Origin: DATFJZ01 sp046482845
Lineage (GTDB): Bacteria; Desulfobacterota; Desulfobacteria; Desulfobacterales; Desulfobacteraceae
Length of the DNA: 6,210 bases
Reading direction: 5' to 3'
Assembly (NCBI GenBank): GCA_046482845.1
Contig: JAWOEJ010000192.1
Span: forward strand, 1-6,210
The position numbers and the translations under genes are program-made. This document shows positions 1-5,888 of this stretch, piece after piece; position 1 is the stretch's first letter; the number at the start of each line of letters is the position of its first letter. Below the pieces are notes generated by a model. That model searched no databases. It saw only the letters and a list, made by a program, of their open reading frames with translations, and was not told where the DNA came from.

Positions 1-178
1 AGCTGTGTTAAATAAAATTGACCTTCTGCCCTATCTTGATTTTAATGCCCGGGAGACCGTGGATAATATCAGACAGGTTCATCCGGATATGCCTGTTTTT
101 GAGTTATCTGCAAAAACCGGACAGGGCATTGATCCGTGGATTGGCTGGCTTGATTCAATGGTAAACTCAAAAACCTGA
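1..178 (+). CDS. hypB: HypB C-terminal end (hydrogenase nickel incorporation GTPase), partial
   Basis: The window opens inside this gene; reading from base 2, 58 codons remain before the TGA at 176-178. HypB is a cytoplasmic GTPase that works with HypA to load nickel into [NiFe]-hydrogenase. The fragment holds the G4 guanine-specificity motif NKID followed by LLPYLDF, and near its end the G5-like SAKTGQGIDPW segment, then a short WLDSMVNSKT tail. The order NKxD - LLPY - SAKTG.G - W is typical of the HypB C-terminus rather than of UreG or translational GTPases. The Walker A motif and any N-terminal His-rich or Cys metal site lie outside the window, so whether the gene is intact cannot be judged. 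A 120-base gap separates it from the next gene, which is on the same strand. Confidence 0.85.
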   Translation, partial: AVLNKIDLLPYLDFNARETVDNIRQVHPDMPVFELSAKTGQGIDPWIGWLDSMVNSKT

Positions 179-190
179 TTCACCAGACCG

Positions 191-258
191 GCCTTGATCA
201 TTGCTTTGGATATTGTGAAATCCGCCTGATATGATCTGAGAAAGCCCATGATCAAGGC
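191..258. repeat. Inverted repeat in the hypB-amrB gap
   Basis: GCCTTGATCAT at 191-201 is perfectly complemented by ATGATCAAGGC at 248-258. The pairing continues inward imperfectly, with AAAGC at 241-245 matching GCTTT at 203-207 across a one-base bulge. The arms are about 17 bases and the loop is about 33. No T-run follows, so it does not look like an intrinsic terminator. It lies just upstream of the amrB ribosome binding site and could be an mRNA leader structure or a protein-binding site. The repeat is seen directly; the role is unknown. Confidence 0.6.
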
Positions 259-282
259 TTGCCCCCCTATAATGATAAAACC

Positions 283-290
283 GGGAGGAG
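283..290 (+). promoter_or_regulatory. Shine-Dalgarno site that sets the amrB start
   Basis: GGGAGGAG ends 8 bases before the ATG at 299. An in-frame ATG at 248 lies inside the inverted repeat and has no comparable site upstream. The family's conserved start (KRASFAGAWYPD) begins right after the 299 ATG, so 299 is chosen. Confidence 0.85.
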
Positions 291-298
291 AGAGTATC

Positions 299-1156
299 AT
301 GGAAACAAAAAGAGCTTCCTTTGCAGGTGCCTGGTATCCCGACACCGGGCAGGCCTGTGAAAATCAGATACAGACATTTCTCAAGGACAAAAAAGGGCCT
401 TTAAAAGGGAATTTTAAAGGGGGAATTGTTCCCCATGCAGGATGGATGTTTTCCGGATCCATTGCCTGCAGAACCATTGCATCCCTGGCTTCCCGTTCAA
501 AAGCGGATCTTGTTTTTATCTTTGGCATGCACATGCATTCATACTCAGATCCCTGTGTCCTGACCAAAGGGATGTGGGAAACCCCCCTTGGCCCCCTTTC
601 TGTCCATGAAACACTTGCCGCTGCCATTGCCGAAAAACAGGGGATAATTCCCCATTCTCCCCGCACTTTTCCCGAGGAAAACACCGTAGAACTTCAGCTT
701 CCCTTTGTAAAATATTTTTTCCCCCATGCCTTTATTGTTCCCATGGGGATACCGCCTTCTCCCCAGGCCAGAAAGATCGGCCGGACAGCGGCTGAGGAAG
801 CTGAGAAAATGGGCCTTGACAGTGTGATTATCGGGTCCACGGATTTAACCCATTACGGGGTAAATTTCGGGTTTACACCGGCGGGTACCGGAGAAGAGGC
901 CCATGCATGGGTTAGACATGAGAATGATGAAAAAGCGGTGCAGTCCATTCTTGCCATGGAAGAGGCCCATATCCTGGCCCAGGCAAAAAACCATCATAAC
1001 CTGTGCTGTGCTGGCGCAGTTGCAGCGGCAGTAGCCGGGGTAAAACGCATGGGCGCAGACAGGGCGGTTCGTCTTGACTACGCCACAAGTTATGAAAAAC
1101 AGCCTGGAAACAGTTTTGTGGGGTATACAGGCATTCTTTTTGAAAAACACCCTTGA
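299..1156 (+). CDS. amrB: AmmeMemoRadiSam system protein B (Memo family)
   Basis: This 285-residue protein belongs to the Memo family, whose fold resembles extradiol (LigB-type) dioxygenases. The bacterial and archaeal members are named for co-occurrence with an AMMECR1-domain protein and a radical SAM protein; the reaction is not established. Family landmarks in order: R-ASFAGAWYPD at residues 5-15, VPHAGW at 44-49 (His46), GMHMH at 76-80 where relatives usually have G-x-x-H, ENTVELQLPF at 127-136, STDLTHYG at 180-187 (His185), the Cys pair CCAG at 236-239 matching the conserved active-site Cys, and SFVGYTGIL near the end. The positions expected for metal or active-site residues (His46, His78 or His80, His185, Cys236 or Cys237) are all filled, and the length is normal. 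Neither partner gene is in the window. It shares orientation with hypB, but the 120-base gap and its own strong ribosome binding site allow separate expression. The role is inferred from family membership only. Confidence 0.9.
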   Translation: METKRASFAGAWYPDTGQACENQIQTFLKDKKGPLKGNFKGGIVPHAGWMFSGSIACRTIASLASRSKADLVFIFGMHMHSYSDPCVLTKGMWETPLGPLSVHETLAAAIAEKQGIIPHSPRTFPEENTVELQLPFVKYFFPHAFIVPMGIPPSPQARKIGRTAAEEAEKMGLDSVIIGSTDLTHYGVNFGFTPAGTGEEAHAWVRHENDEKAVQSILAMEEAHILAQAKNHHNLCCAGAVAAAVAGVKRMGADRAVRLDYATSYEKQPGNSFVGYTGILFEKHP

Positions 1157-1170
1157 TGCACAGCATCCCG

Positions 1171-1243
1171 GCCAGGCGTGGCGCTTGAGTTAGACCGCCC
1201 ATTGTCTTTTGGCTTACGGTTTTTATACCCCACATGGCCTGGC
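1171..1243. repeat. Imperfect inverted repeat downstream of amrB
   Basis: GCCAGGCGTGG at 1171-1181 pairs with CCACATGGCCTGGC at 1230-1243 apart from a three-base bulge, leaving a loop of about 48 bases. The right arm is part of the tail of the heptad-repeat element at 1229-1313, so the left arm may be the remnant of another copy's tail. There is no U-run immediately after the stem, and I do not call it a terminator. Confidence 0.45.
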
Positions 1244-1313
1244 GGACACAACAAAGCATGAAAGCTTTTAGCTGTTAGCTGAGTACTGATGGCTGATGGC
1301 TTTCATATAAAAA
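1229..1313 (-). repeat. Heptad-repeat element, copy A (inverted relative to the others)
   Basis: On the - strand the element reads TTTTTAT, then a 49-bp core (1306 down to 1258), then a tail through about 1229. The core starts ATGAAAGC, has five 7-nt units (CATCAGC and CATCAGT first, TAAAAGC last) and ends TTTCAT. Its ends form an 8-bp inverted repeat, ATGAAAGC/GCTTTCAT. The tail (GCTTTGTTGTG, then CCATG) matches the tail of copy C. The right edge lies one base from the gltX stop codon, so the element forms the gltX 3' untranslated region and separates it from the convergent amrB. No transposase is present. It looks like a small palindromic dispersed repeat rather than an insertion sequence. 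Confidence 0.75.
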
Positions 1314-1314
1314 T

Positions 1315-2715
1315 TTACAGGGTTTCAATTTTTCTGCATGAGTTTCTGATTCTTTCAACGGTTTTCTCTTTTCCCAGGGCAAGAATCATCTCAAATATGC
1401 CTGGGCTGACACTTGTGCCGGTGAGGGCAACCCTGATTGGCTGGGCGATTTTCCCGAATTTCAGCTCAGTTTCCGCCATTACCTGTTTAAAGACGTCCTC
1501 CAGGGATTTTTCTGTAAAGACGTCAAGGGCCTCAATGCCGTCGGCTGATTTTTTCAGAGGTATCAATGCAGAAGGTTTGAGAAATTTTTTAACTGCTTTT
1601 TCATCATACACAAGGTCCTCTTTGAAATAAAACAGGGCATTTTCTGCCATTTCTACCAGGGTTTTACTCCTGGGCTGCAGCGTCTTTACGGCAAGTTCCA
1701 GTGATTCATTGTTCTCCACCCTGACATCTATCCGGTTGAGATAGGGGATCAGGTGGGCTGCGATTTCCCCGGGTGATTTGGCCTGGATATGTTTTGCATT
1801 TAAAGCTGTCAGCTTTTCAATATCAAACATGGAAGGGGACCGCCCCAGATGGTCCATGGTGAAATTTTCAACAAGGTCTTTTTTTGTAAAAAATTCCTGA
1901 TCTCCAAAGGACCAGCCCAGCCGGACAAGATAGTTCAGCATGGCATCGGGAAGATATCCCATTTCTCTGTATTCACTGACGGACATGGCGCCGTGGCGTT
2001 TGCTCAGCCTGGATTTGTCTGACCCCAGAACCATGGGGACATGGGCAAACACAGGGAGCTCTGCCCCCAGTGCCTTGTACAGAAGAATCTGTTTGGGGGT
2101 GTTGACCAGGTGGTCGTCTCCCCGGATAATGGTGTTGATGCCCATGGTCAGATCGTCCACCACAACGGCCAGGTTGTAGGTGGGGCTTTTGTCGCTTCTC
2201 TGGATGATAAAGTCATCAATCTCATTGTTCTGAAAGGAGGTAGCGCCTTTGACCGCATCATTGACAATGGTTGTCCCGGTCAGCGGGGTTTTCAGCCTGA
2301 CCACGCGGTTGTCCGCCTTTTCCAGGTTTAATTCCCTGCATTTGTTGTTGTACATGGGCTTCTGCCCAAGGGCCCTGGCTTTTTCACGCATGGCATTGAC
2401 TTCTTCTGCACTGCAGCTGCAGTAATAGGCCTGGCCTGACGCTACAAGTTTTTCAATATAGGCGGTATAAATATCATATCTTTCGGTTTGATAAAAAGGG
2501 CCTTCATCCCAGTCAATCCCCAGCCATTCCAGGGATTCAAAAATGGCATCAACTGATTCCTTAGTAGATCTTACAGAATCAGTGTCCTCGATTCTTAAAA
2601 CAAATTTTCCATTGTTTTTCCTGGCGTAGAGCCAGTTGAAAAGGGCGGTTCTTGCGCCGCCGATGTGAAGGTACCCCGTTGGACTGGGCGGGAATCGTGT
2701 TATTATCTGGCCCAT
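1315..2715 (-). CDS. gltX: Glutamyl-tRNA synthetase (class Ic)
   Basis: This 466-residue cytoplasmic enzyme attaches glutamate to tRNA(Glu) using ATP. The N-terminal Rossmann fold starts ITRFPPSPTGYLHIGG, with the HIGH-type signature H17-I-G-G20. RIEDTD follows at 41-46. The KMSKS-type loop is SRLSKR at 235-240, the usual GluRS variant. An insertion has Cys99, Cys101 and Cys126 at the expected zinc-ligand positions, while the fourth position is Glu128 rather than His as I recall for the E. coli enzyme, so zinc binding is uncertain. The anticodon-binding C-terminal half ends with PIRVALTGTSVSPGIFEMILALG, which is typical. Length is normal and no lesion is seen. The ATG at 2713-2715 follows AAGGAGAA (2719-2726 on the opposite strand). 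The enzyme cannot be typed here as strictly Glu-specific or also charging tRNA(Gln). It is monocistronic in this window and flanked on both sides by the heptad-repeat elements. Confidence 0.97.
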   Translation of the reverse strand: MGQIITRFPPSPTGYLHIGGARTALFNWLYARKNNGKFVLRIEDTDSVRSTKESVDAIFESLEWLGIDWDEGPFYQTERYDIYTAYIEKLVASGQAYYCSCSAEEVNAMREKARALGQKPMYNNKCRELNLEKADNRVVRLKTPLTGTTIVNDAVKGATSFQNNEIDDFIIQRSDKSPTYNLAVVVDDLTMGINTIIRGDDHLVNTPKQILLYKALGAELPVFAHVPMVLGSDKSRLSKRHGAMSVSEYREMGYLPDAMLNYLVRLGWSFGDQEFFTKKDLVENFTMDHLGRSPSMFDIEKLTALNAKHIQAKSPGEIAAHLIPYLNRIDVRVENNESLELAVKTLQPRSKTLVEMAENALFYFKEDLVYDEKAVKKFLKPSALIPLKKSADGIEALDVFTEKSLEDVFKQVMAETELKFGKIAQPIRVALTGTSVSPGIFEMILALGKEKTVERIRNSCRKIETL

Positions 2716-2741
2716 ATGTTCTCCTTAATCTTTTTTTTAAT

Positions 2742-2843
2742 ATGAAAGCCGTCAGCCATTAGCCTTCATTGCTCAGTTAACGGCTTCCAGTTAAACAATT
2801 ACAAATTTTTCCCTGCTGGTTATTGACAGCTGATGGCTTTCAT
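2742..2843. repeat. Heptad-repeat element, copy B plus decayed inverted copy E
   Basis: Copy B (2742-2790, + orientation) starts ATGAAAGC, then CGTCAGC and CATTAGC, a total of five 7-nt units, and ends TTCCAG; like the other cores it is 49 bp. Facing it, a decayed copy reads on the - strand from 2843: ATGAAAGC, then CATCAGC, after which the units fade. Together they give a 102-bp palindromic element with 15-bp arms (2742-2756 and 2829-2843) differing at one position. It sits directly upstream of the gltX ribosome binding site, so the gltX 5' leader or promoter must run through or start inside it. Confidence 0.65.
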
Positions 2844-2977
2844 GGGTTGTTGTTGAAAATATCAACATTAAAAAACCTGATCATCAGGTATTACAGTCAA
2901 GCTTTTAAATATACTACAGGCGTATCTGGAAAATCAAGATTATTTCACTTTGTTGCAGCAATTCTAAACATGAGGCG
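2844..2977. other. Repeat spacer upstream of gltX, no gene seen
   Basis: No coding potential is seen on either strand. Apart from a terminator-like hairpin, it contains ACTTTGTTG at 2947-2955 and CATGAGGCG at 2969-2977. These resemble the tail of copies C and D and suggest the eroded tail of another unit of the same repeat array. The whole gene-free stretch 2716-3178 is accounted for by this spacer and the repeats around it. Confidence 0.4.
2870..2889 (-). terminator. Possible weak intrinsic terminator after the HD-GYP operon
   Basis: Read on the - strand, ACCTGA and TCAGGT pair around a three-base loop (2889 down to 2875) and are followed directly by five to six T residues ending at 2870. 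It lies about 290 bases past the HD-GYP stop codon and upstream of gltX, so it could stop readthrough into gltX. The stem is only 6 bp with three G-C pairs, so it is weak, and it could equally be a palindromic protein site. Confidence 0.35.
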
Positions 2978-3060
2978 TTTTTATATGAAAGCCTTCAGCC
3001 GTCAGCCATCAGTACTCAGCTAACAGCTTTCATGCTTTGTTGTGCCTGTCAAGGCATGGA
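2978..3060 (+). repeat. Heptad-repeat element, copy C
   Basis: This is the best-kept + orientation copy. TTTTTAT precedes a 49-bp core (2985-3033) that starts ATGAAAGC, carries five units (CTTCAGC first, TAACAGC last) and ends TTTCAT. A tail follows: GCTTTGTTGTG, then GGCATGG. Its terminal ATGAAAGC/GCTTTCAT inverted repeat is perfect. It is the inverted partner of copy A on the other side of gltX, with similarity running from the TTTTTAT lead-in through the core to the CATG of the tail. Confidence 0.75.
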
Positions 3061-3066
3061 CGTTAT

Positions 3067-3174
3067 ATGAAAGCTATTAGCCATCTGCCTGCCTTCAAAA
3101 GCTAACGGTTATAGCATTTTTCAAAATTAGAATTTCTGTACTTTGCTGTGACCGTCAGGACATGGGGGGGGTAT
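3067..3174 (+). repeat. Heptad-repeat element, copy D (diverged)
   Basis: The core at 3067-3115 is again 49 bp: ATGAAAGC, then TATTAGC and CATCTGC, with TAACGGT as the fifth unit and a diverged end. About 24 unrelated bases separate it from a recognisable tail at 3140-3163 (ACTTTGCTGTG, then GGACATG) that runs into a G8 tract and GTAT. It has the same orientation as C and begins 6 bases after C's tail, so C and D form a short direct array. The element ends about five bases from the stop codon of the HD-GYP gene. Confidence 0.6.
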
Positions 3175-3178
3175 GGGG

Positions 3179-4405
3179 TTATAAAAGCTGGGACAATTGA
3201 AAGCTTTCAGATCTGTTCAGGGTAAGGATGAATCTTTTCAGCAGTTCTGTGTTAAAACAATGGGCCATCCCCTTATCCCTTATTTTCATTCGTGCTTCCA
3301 CCCTTTTCCGGGATTCGGCTTCAAGTATCTCTTTTTCCCTTAAACGGCGCAGTCTTGCTTCATAGTCATCCCTGACATGGGTTGTTACAGGGGTTTTTAT
3401 ATTTTCCCTGGCTTCTTTTTCAAACTGCAGCAAAGATTCTAGAAACGGATTCTGCCCGGTCATGATCTTTAATGCCTCCAGGGGGGATTTTGCCGCTTTG
3501 TAATGCCGTTTTGAGGTTAATGCATCAAAAACATCTGCAATGTGACAGATTTTTGCAAGCATTGGAATATTATCTCTGCTTAGATTGCAGGGGTAGCCGC
3601 TGCCGTCCTCATTTTCATGGTGATACAGTATGGCTTCCATGGCGTGGTCTGATAAGCCGGAATTAAAGAGAAGGATGGTTGAGTAGGCACTATGGCTCTG
3701 GATGAGCAAATACTCAAGATTATCCAGTTTCCCTTTTTTCTGCAGAATATTTTTTGGAATTTTAACCTTGCCGATATCATGGAGCATGCCTGCCACAGCC
3801 GCATCAGTTAAAAGCTGTCTACGTTGTTCATTTGATTGTATTGTAAACAGATCAAGGTTGGCGTTTATGAAAACAGCCATCAGCCATGCCACTTTTATGG
3901 AGTGGACATGGGTGTCGTAGTCGTGGCCGATGAGCTCGGCTATGCCGTTCAACGATTTGATGTCGGATATGAAACTAAGGGATCGGGAGACAAGGGTTTC
4001 AATATTTTTCAGCGCGCCTTTTTTTTCTTTGATATACTCAAAATTGGTTTCAAAGGTCTGTTTCACCACTTCCATTGATATGTCTTTGAGTAAACCGGTT
4101 TTTCGAGAGACATTGATGTCTTCATGTTTAAGAATATGGGCCAGGTTGTTTTTCAGGTATGTGTTGTAACAATTGATCTGTTGTTTATTGATGTAAATAT
4201 TTTCCCATGATTTCAGCAGTTCCATCAGCCTTTGTTTTGTGATGGTAGACGTGTCCATCAGTAGGCAGCGGAATCTGAATTGATTGCTGTTTTCTGACTT
4301 TTTTTCATAAAGGGAAAATTGTGTCAGATCATCAGGATCTATAAATAATGGATCGATTTTAAAAAAATTTGTACCGTCATCCAGATACTCTGATTTCAAG
4401 TTCAT
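3179..4405 (-). CDS. HD-GYP domain protein, probable cyclic-di-GMP phosphodiesterase
   Basis: This 408-residue protein is predicted cytoplasmic, with no signal peptide or membrane segment. Residues about 1-150 are not recognised; they include two to three probable helices and no visible receiver or PAS signature. The HD-GYP domain spans about 160-330: THVHSIKVA around His168, HDIGKVKIP at 209-217, His238, HHENEDGSGYP at 262-272, and IADVFDALTSKRHYK at 289-303. All metal-binding and GYP residues expected of an active enzyme are present, so hydrolysis of c-di-GMP is likely from family knowledge. The tail beyond about 340 is very rich in Arg, Lys and Glu (about 348-378) and is probably a coiled coil, longer than a plain HD-GYP end. 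The ATG overlaps the upstream gene's TGA (ATGA, 4402-4405), indicating translational coupling. No strong ribosome binding site of its own is seen. Confidence 0.88.
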   Translation of the reverse strand: MNLKSEYLDDGTNFFKIDPLFIDPDDLTQFSLYEKKSENSNQFRFRCLLMDTSTITKQRLMELLKSWENIYINKQQINCYNTYLKNNLAHILKHEDINVSRKTGLLKDISMEVVKQTFETNFEYIKEKKGALKNIETLVSRSLSFISDIKSLNGIAELIGHDYDTHVHSIKVAWLMAVFINANLDLFTIQSNEQRRQLLTDAAVAGMLHDIGKVKIPKNILQKKGKLDNLEYLLIQSHSAYSTILLFNSGLSDHAMEAILYHHENEDGSGYPCNLSRDNIPMLAKICHIADVFDALTSKRHYKAAKSPLEALKIMTGQNPFLESLLQFEKEARENIKTPVTTHVRDDYEARLRRLREKEILEAESRKRVEARMKIRDKGMAHCFNTELLKRFILTLNRSESFQLSQLL

Positions 4406-4848
4406 GCGTCTTTTTTCCGTCTCACATACAATTCTTTTTTTGCCCTGGCAATCACTGTTTCCCCCTGGGTAATATCAACTTCAAAAACGGGCAGGTATTT
4501 GCCGTTGTCCCGGGTTCGCTCATAAATGCGGTGAAGATCGGCTTCAATAAGCTGAAACCTGGCCTGTACCGTTCCACGGGCCGGGCGTATAAATTCAATG
4601 TGGCTGGATTTGTCCCAGACAGTATAGGATTTGCCCAGAATCTGCATAAGCATGAGCATGTAAAAGGGATCAACCATGGCATACAGACTTCCCCCAAAGT
4701 GAGTTCCCACATAATTGCGGTTGTACCACCGAAGTTTCATCTCCGTTAAAATTTCCCGGTAATCCGGGGCCACCTTTTTCACCCGGATGCCGGTGCCAAG
4801 ATAAGGGGGGTATATATTGATCAGCGCCTTGAATAGTCGAGAATGCAT
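4402..4848 (-). CDS. DUF4442 hotdog-fold, thioesterase-like protein
   Basis: This 148-residue protein matches the DUF4442 family of single-domain hotdog proteins related to acyl-CoA thioesterases. Visible landmarks are MKLRWYNRNYVGTHFGG at about residues 37-53, followed by SLYAMVDPFYMLML, which corresponds to the hotdog central helix. Then come VWDKSSHIEFIRPARG and a final ARAKKELYVRRK strand. Asn43 and the GTHFGGS loop are the likely active-site or ligand region, by analogy with hotdog thioesterases. The substrate is not known. Length is normal and complete. The ATG at 4846-4848 has AAAGGT about 8 bases upstream. It is the first gene of a two-gene operon and overlaps the HD-GYP gene by four bases. 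A functional link between an acyl-thioester enzyme and c-di-GMP turnover is not established and may be only co-transcription. Confidence 0.85.
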   Translation of the reverse strand: MHSRLFKALINIYPPYLGTGIRVKKVAPDYREILTEMKLRWYNRNYVGTHFGGSLYAMVDPFYMLMLMQILGKSYTVWDKSSHIEFIRPARGTVQARFQLIEADLHRIYERTRDNGKYLPVFEVDITQGETVIARAKKELYVRRKKDA

Positions 4849-5030
4849 GGTTTTTACCTTTATTTAATAACAGTTTCCAACTAAAATACACTTTGTTGTT
4901 TAAAAAGAAAAGGGGCACTGTGATATTTTTTTAAAGATCGAGAATCAACATAAAAATCAAATTTAATTATCCAGTGGCTGAAAAGTTTATCCTTTACAGA
5001 ATATTCTTAATCCTGGTATGTGACCATATC
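4849..5030. promoter_or_regulatory. A+T-rich divergent intergenic region
   Basis: This is the only gap between the leftward DUF4442/HD-GYP operon and the rightward helicase remnant, so the operon promoter, and any surviving promoter of the remnant, should lie here. It is strongly A+T-rich. On the - strand TTGATT is followed 17 bases later by TATCAC, a poor sigma-70-like pair, and I do not rely on it. No operator or terminator is evident. A fragment CACTTTGTTGTTT near 4890 resembles the tail of the heptad repeats but is too short to call. Confidence 0.3.
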
Positions 5031-5578
5031 ATGATGAACAGATTTTCACCCCTTGCGCCGGGAGCACGGATCGAAGTGCGGGATCAGGAATGGCTGGTTC
5101 GCCGTCCCAGCCCCGCCAGCGGATTCTCATTGCCGATGCTGTCGGCCTGGGTAAAACCATTACCTGCGGCATCCTTCTGTCTGAGCTGATCCGCAGGGGC
5201 CGGGGCAAACGGATTCTGGTGGTGGCCATCAAGAGTCTGCTGACCCAGTTCCAAAAGGAAATGTGGTCCCGGTTCACCATCCCCCTGACCCGGCTGGATT
5301 CTGTCGGTCTTCAGCGGGTCCGCAACCATATTCCCGTCAATCACAATCCCTTTCACTATTATGATGGGGCCATCATCAGTGTGGATACCCTGAAGCAGAA
5401 CAATGAATACCGGGTCCATCTGGAAAATGCTTACTGGGATATTATTGTCATAGACGAGGCCCACAATGTAGCCGAGCGCGGAGGAGGTGCCTCCCAGCGG
5501 GCACGGCTGGCAAAGCTGTTGTCGGGCCGGTCTGACAGTCTGATCCTTTTGTCTGCCACGCCCCATGACGGCCGGGCC
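5031..5578 (+). pseudogene. SNF2-family helicase remnant, DISARM DrmD-like
   Basis: The start ATGATG at 5031-5036 opens a frame reading NRFSPLAPGARIEVRDQEW-LVRR, a typical N-terminus of bacterial SNF2-like helicases of the DrmD kind. At about 5105 this frame ends in nonsense (stop 5187-5189) and the protein resumes in another frame with QPRQRILIADAVGLGKT. In relatives, as I recall, around a hundred residues lie between these parts, so a deletion with frameshift is inferred. The surviving core has Walker A AVGLGKT (5138-5158), the DEAH box (5453-5464) and motif III SATPH (5552-5566). It then breaks off just after DGRA, losing the whole second RecA domain and C-terminus. Intact proteins are near 1000 residues; under 200 remain here. 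G+C is much higher than in the left neighbours. The DISARM class 1 assignment (DrmD, DNA translocase of a phage-restriction system) is from memory of the family and is moderate. Confidence 0.7.
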
Positions 5579-5888
5579 CCGGAAACCGGTGAAGTCACTT
5601 CCATCCGTCAGAAAGACCACCTGTTTGAGCGGGAACAGCTCTCCCTGGTCCTGCGACGTTCCACCCCCTACAAGCGCCTGAAACTGGCCATGGATTACTG
5701 GTGCGCCCTGTGGTTCTGGCACATGAAAAAGGCGGATCTGCTCCCCACCCGGGAAGAGTGGATCAATGACATGATCAATATCCTCAAGGGCGGGGTGTTT
5801 GAAACCATACCCAAACAACAGATGACCCTGGATCTGAAACTGCCGGAAACAGCGGAAAAACAGCCCCCCGAGCAGATGGATCTGCCTT
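5579..5888 (+). pseudogene. Internal fragment of a large Eco57I-like DNA methyltransferase, DrmMI-like
   Basis: The helicase frame continues open past DGRA but the sequence changes family: EVTSIRQKDHLFEREQLSL, then TPYKRLKLAMDYWCALWFW (DYWCALWFW at 5693-5719), then KADLLPTREEWINDM. In large adenine-specific methyltransferases of the DISARM/Pgl kind this block lies, as I recall, just before the region with the catalytic NPPW motif. That motif is absent here, and so is everything N-terminal of the block. The fragment is about 100 codons against more than a thousand expected, so it is dead as an enzyme. It is fused in frame to the helicase piece, which leaves one open frame from 5090 to the stop at 5921-5923. 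The right edge is approximate: QMDLPY is plausible methyltransferase sequence and the rest of the frame looks shifted. Confidence 0.6.

Noticed and set aside
248..298. An upstream ATG extending amrB by 17 codons
   Set aside because: It falls in the arm of an inverted repeat without a ribosome binding site. The 299 ATG has GGGAGGAG at good spacing and fits the family N-terminus.
912..1259. A 115-codon - strand frame overlapping the amrB end
   Set aside because: It is an antisense shadow of amrB running into repeat sequence, with no domain or ribosome binding site.
2823..3023. A 66-codon + strand frame upstream of gltX
   Set aside because: It lies within the heptad-repeat elements and spacer, has no ribosome binding site and encodes no recognisable protein.
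3164..3171. The G8 tract as a phase-variation switch
   Set aside because: It is noncoding, between the tail of repeat D and the stop codon of the HD-GYP gene, so slippage would not change a reading frame.
2742..3174. A CRISPR array
   Set aside because: The repeated elements are palindromic cores at irregular spacing with degenerate internal heptads. There are no unique spacers of constant length and no cas genes.
4974..5030. An upstream ATG extending the helicase remnant by 19 codons
   Set aside because: The extra residues are hydrophobic and A+T-rich, unlike the family, whose start fits MNRFSPLAPG at 5031/5034.
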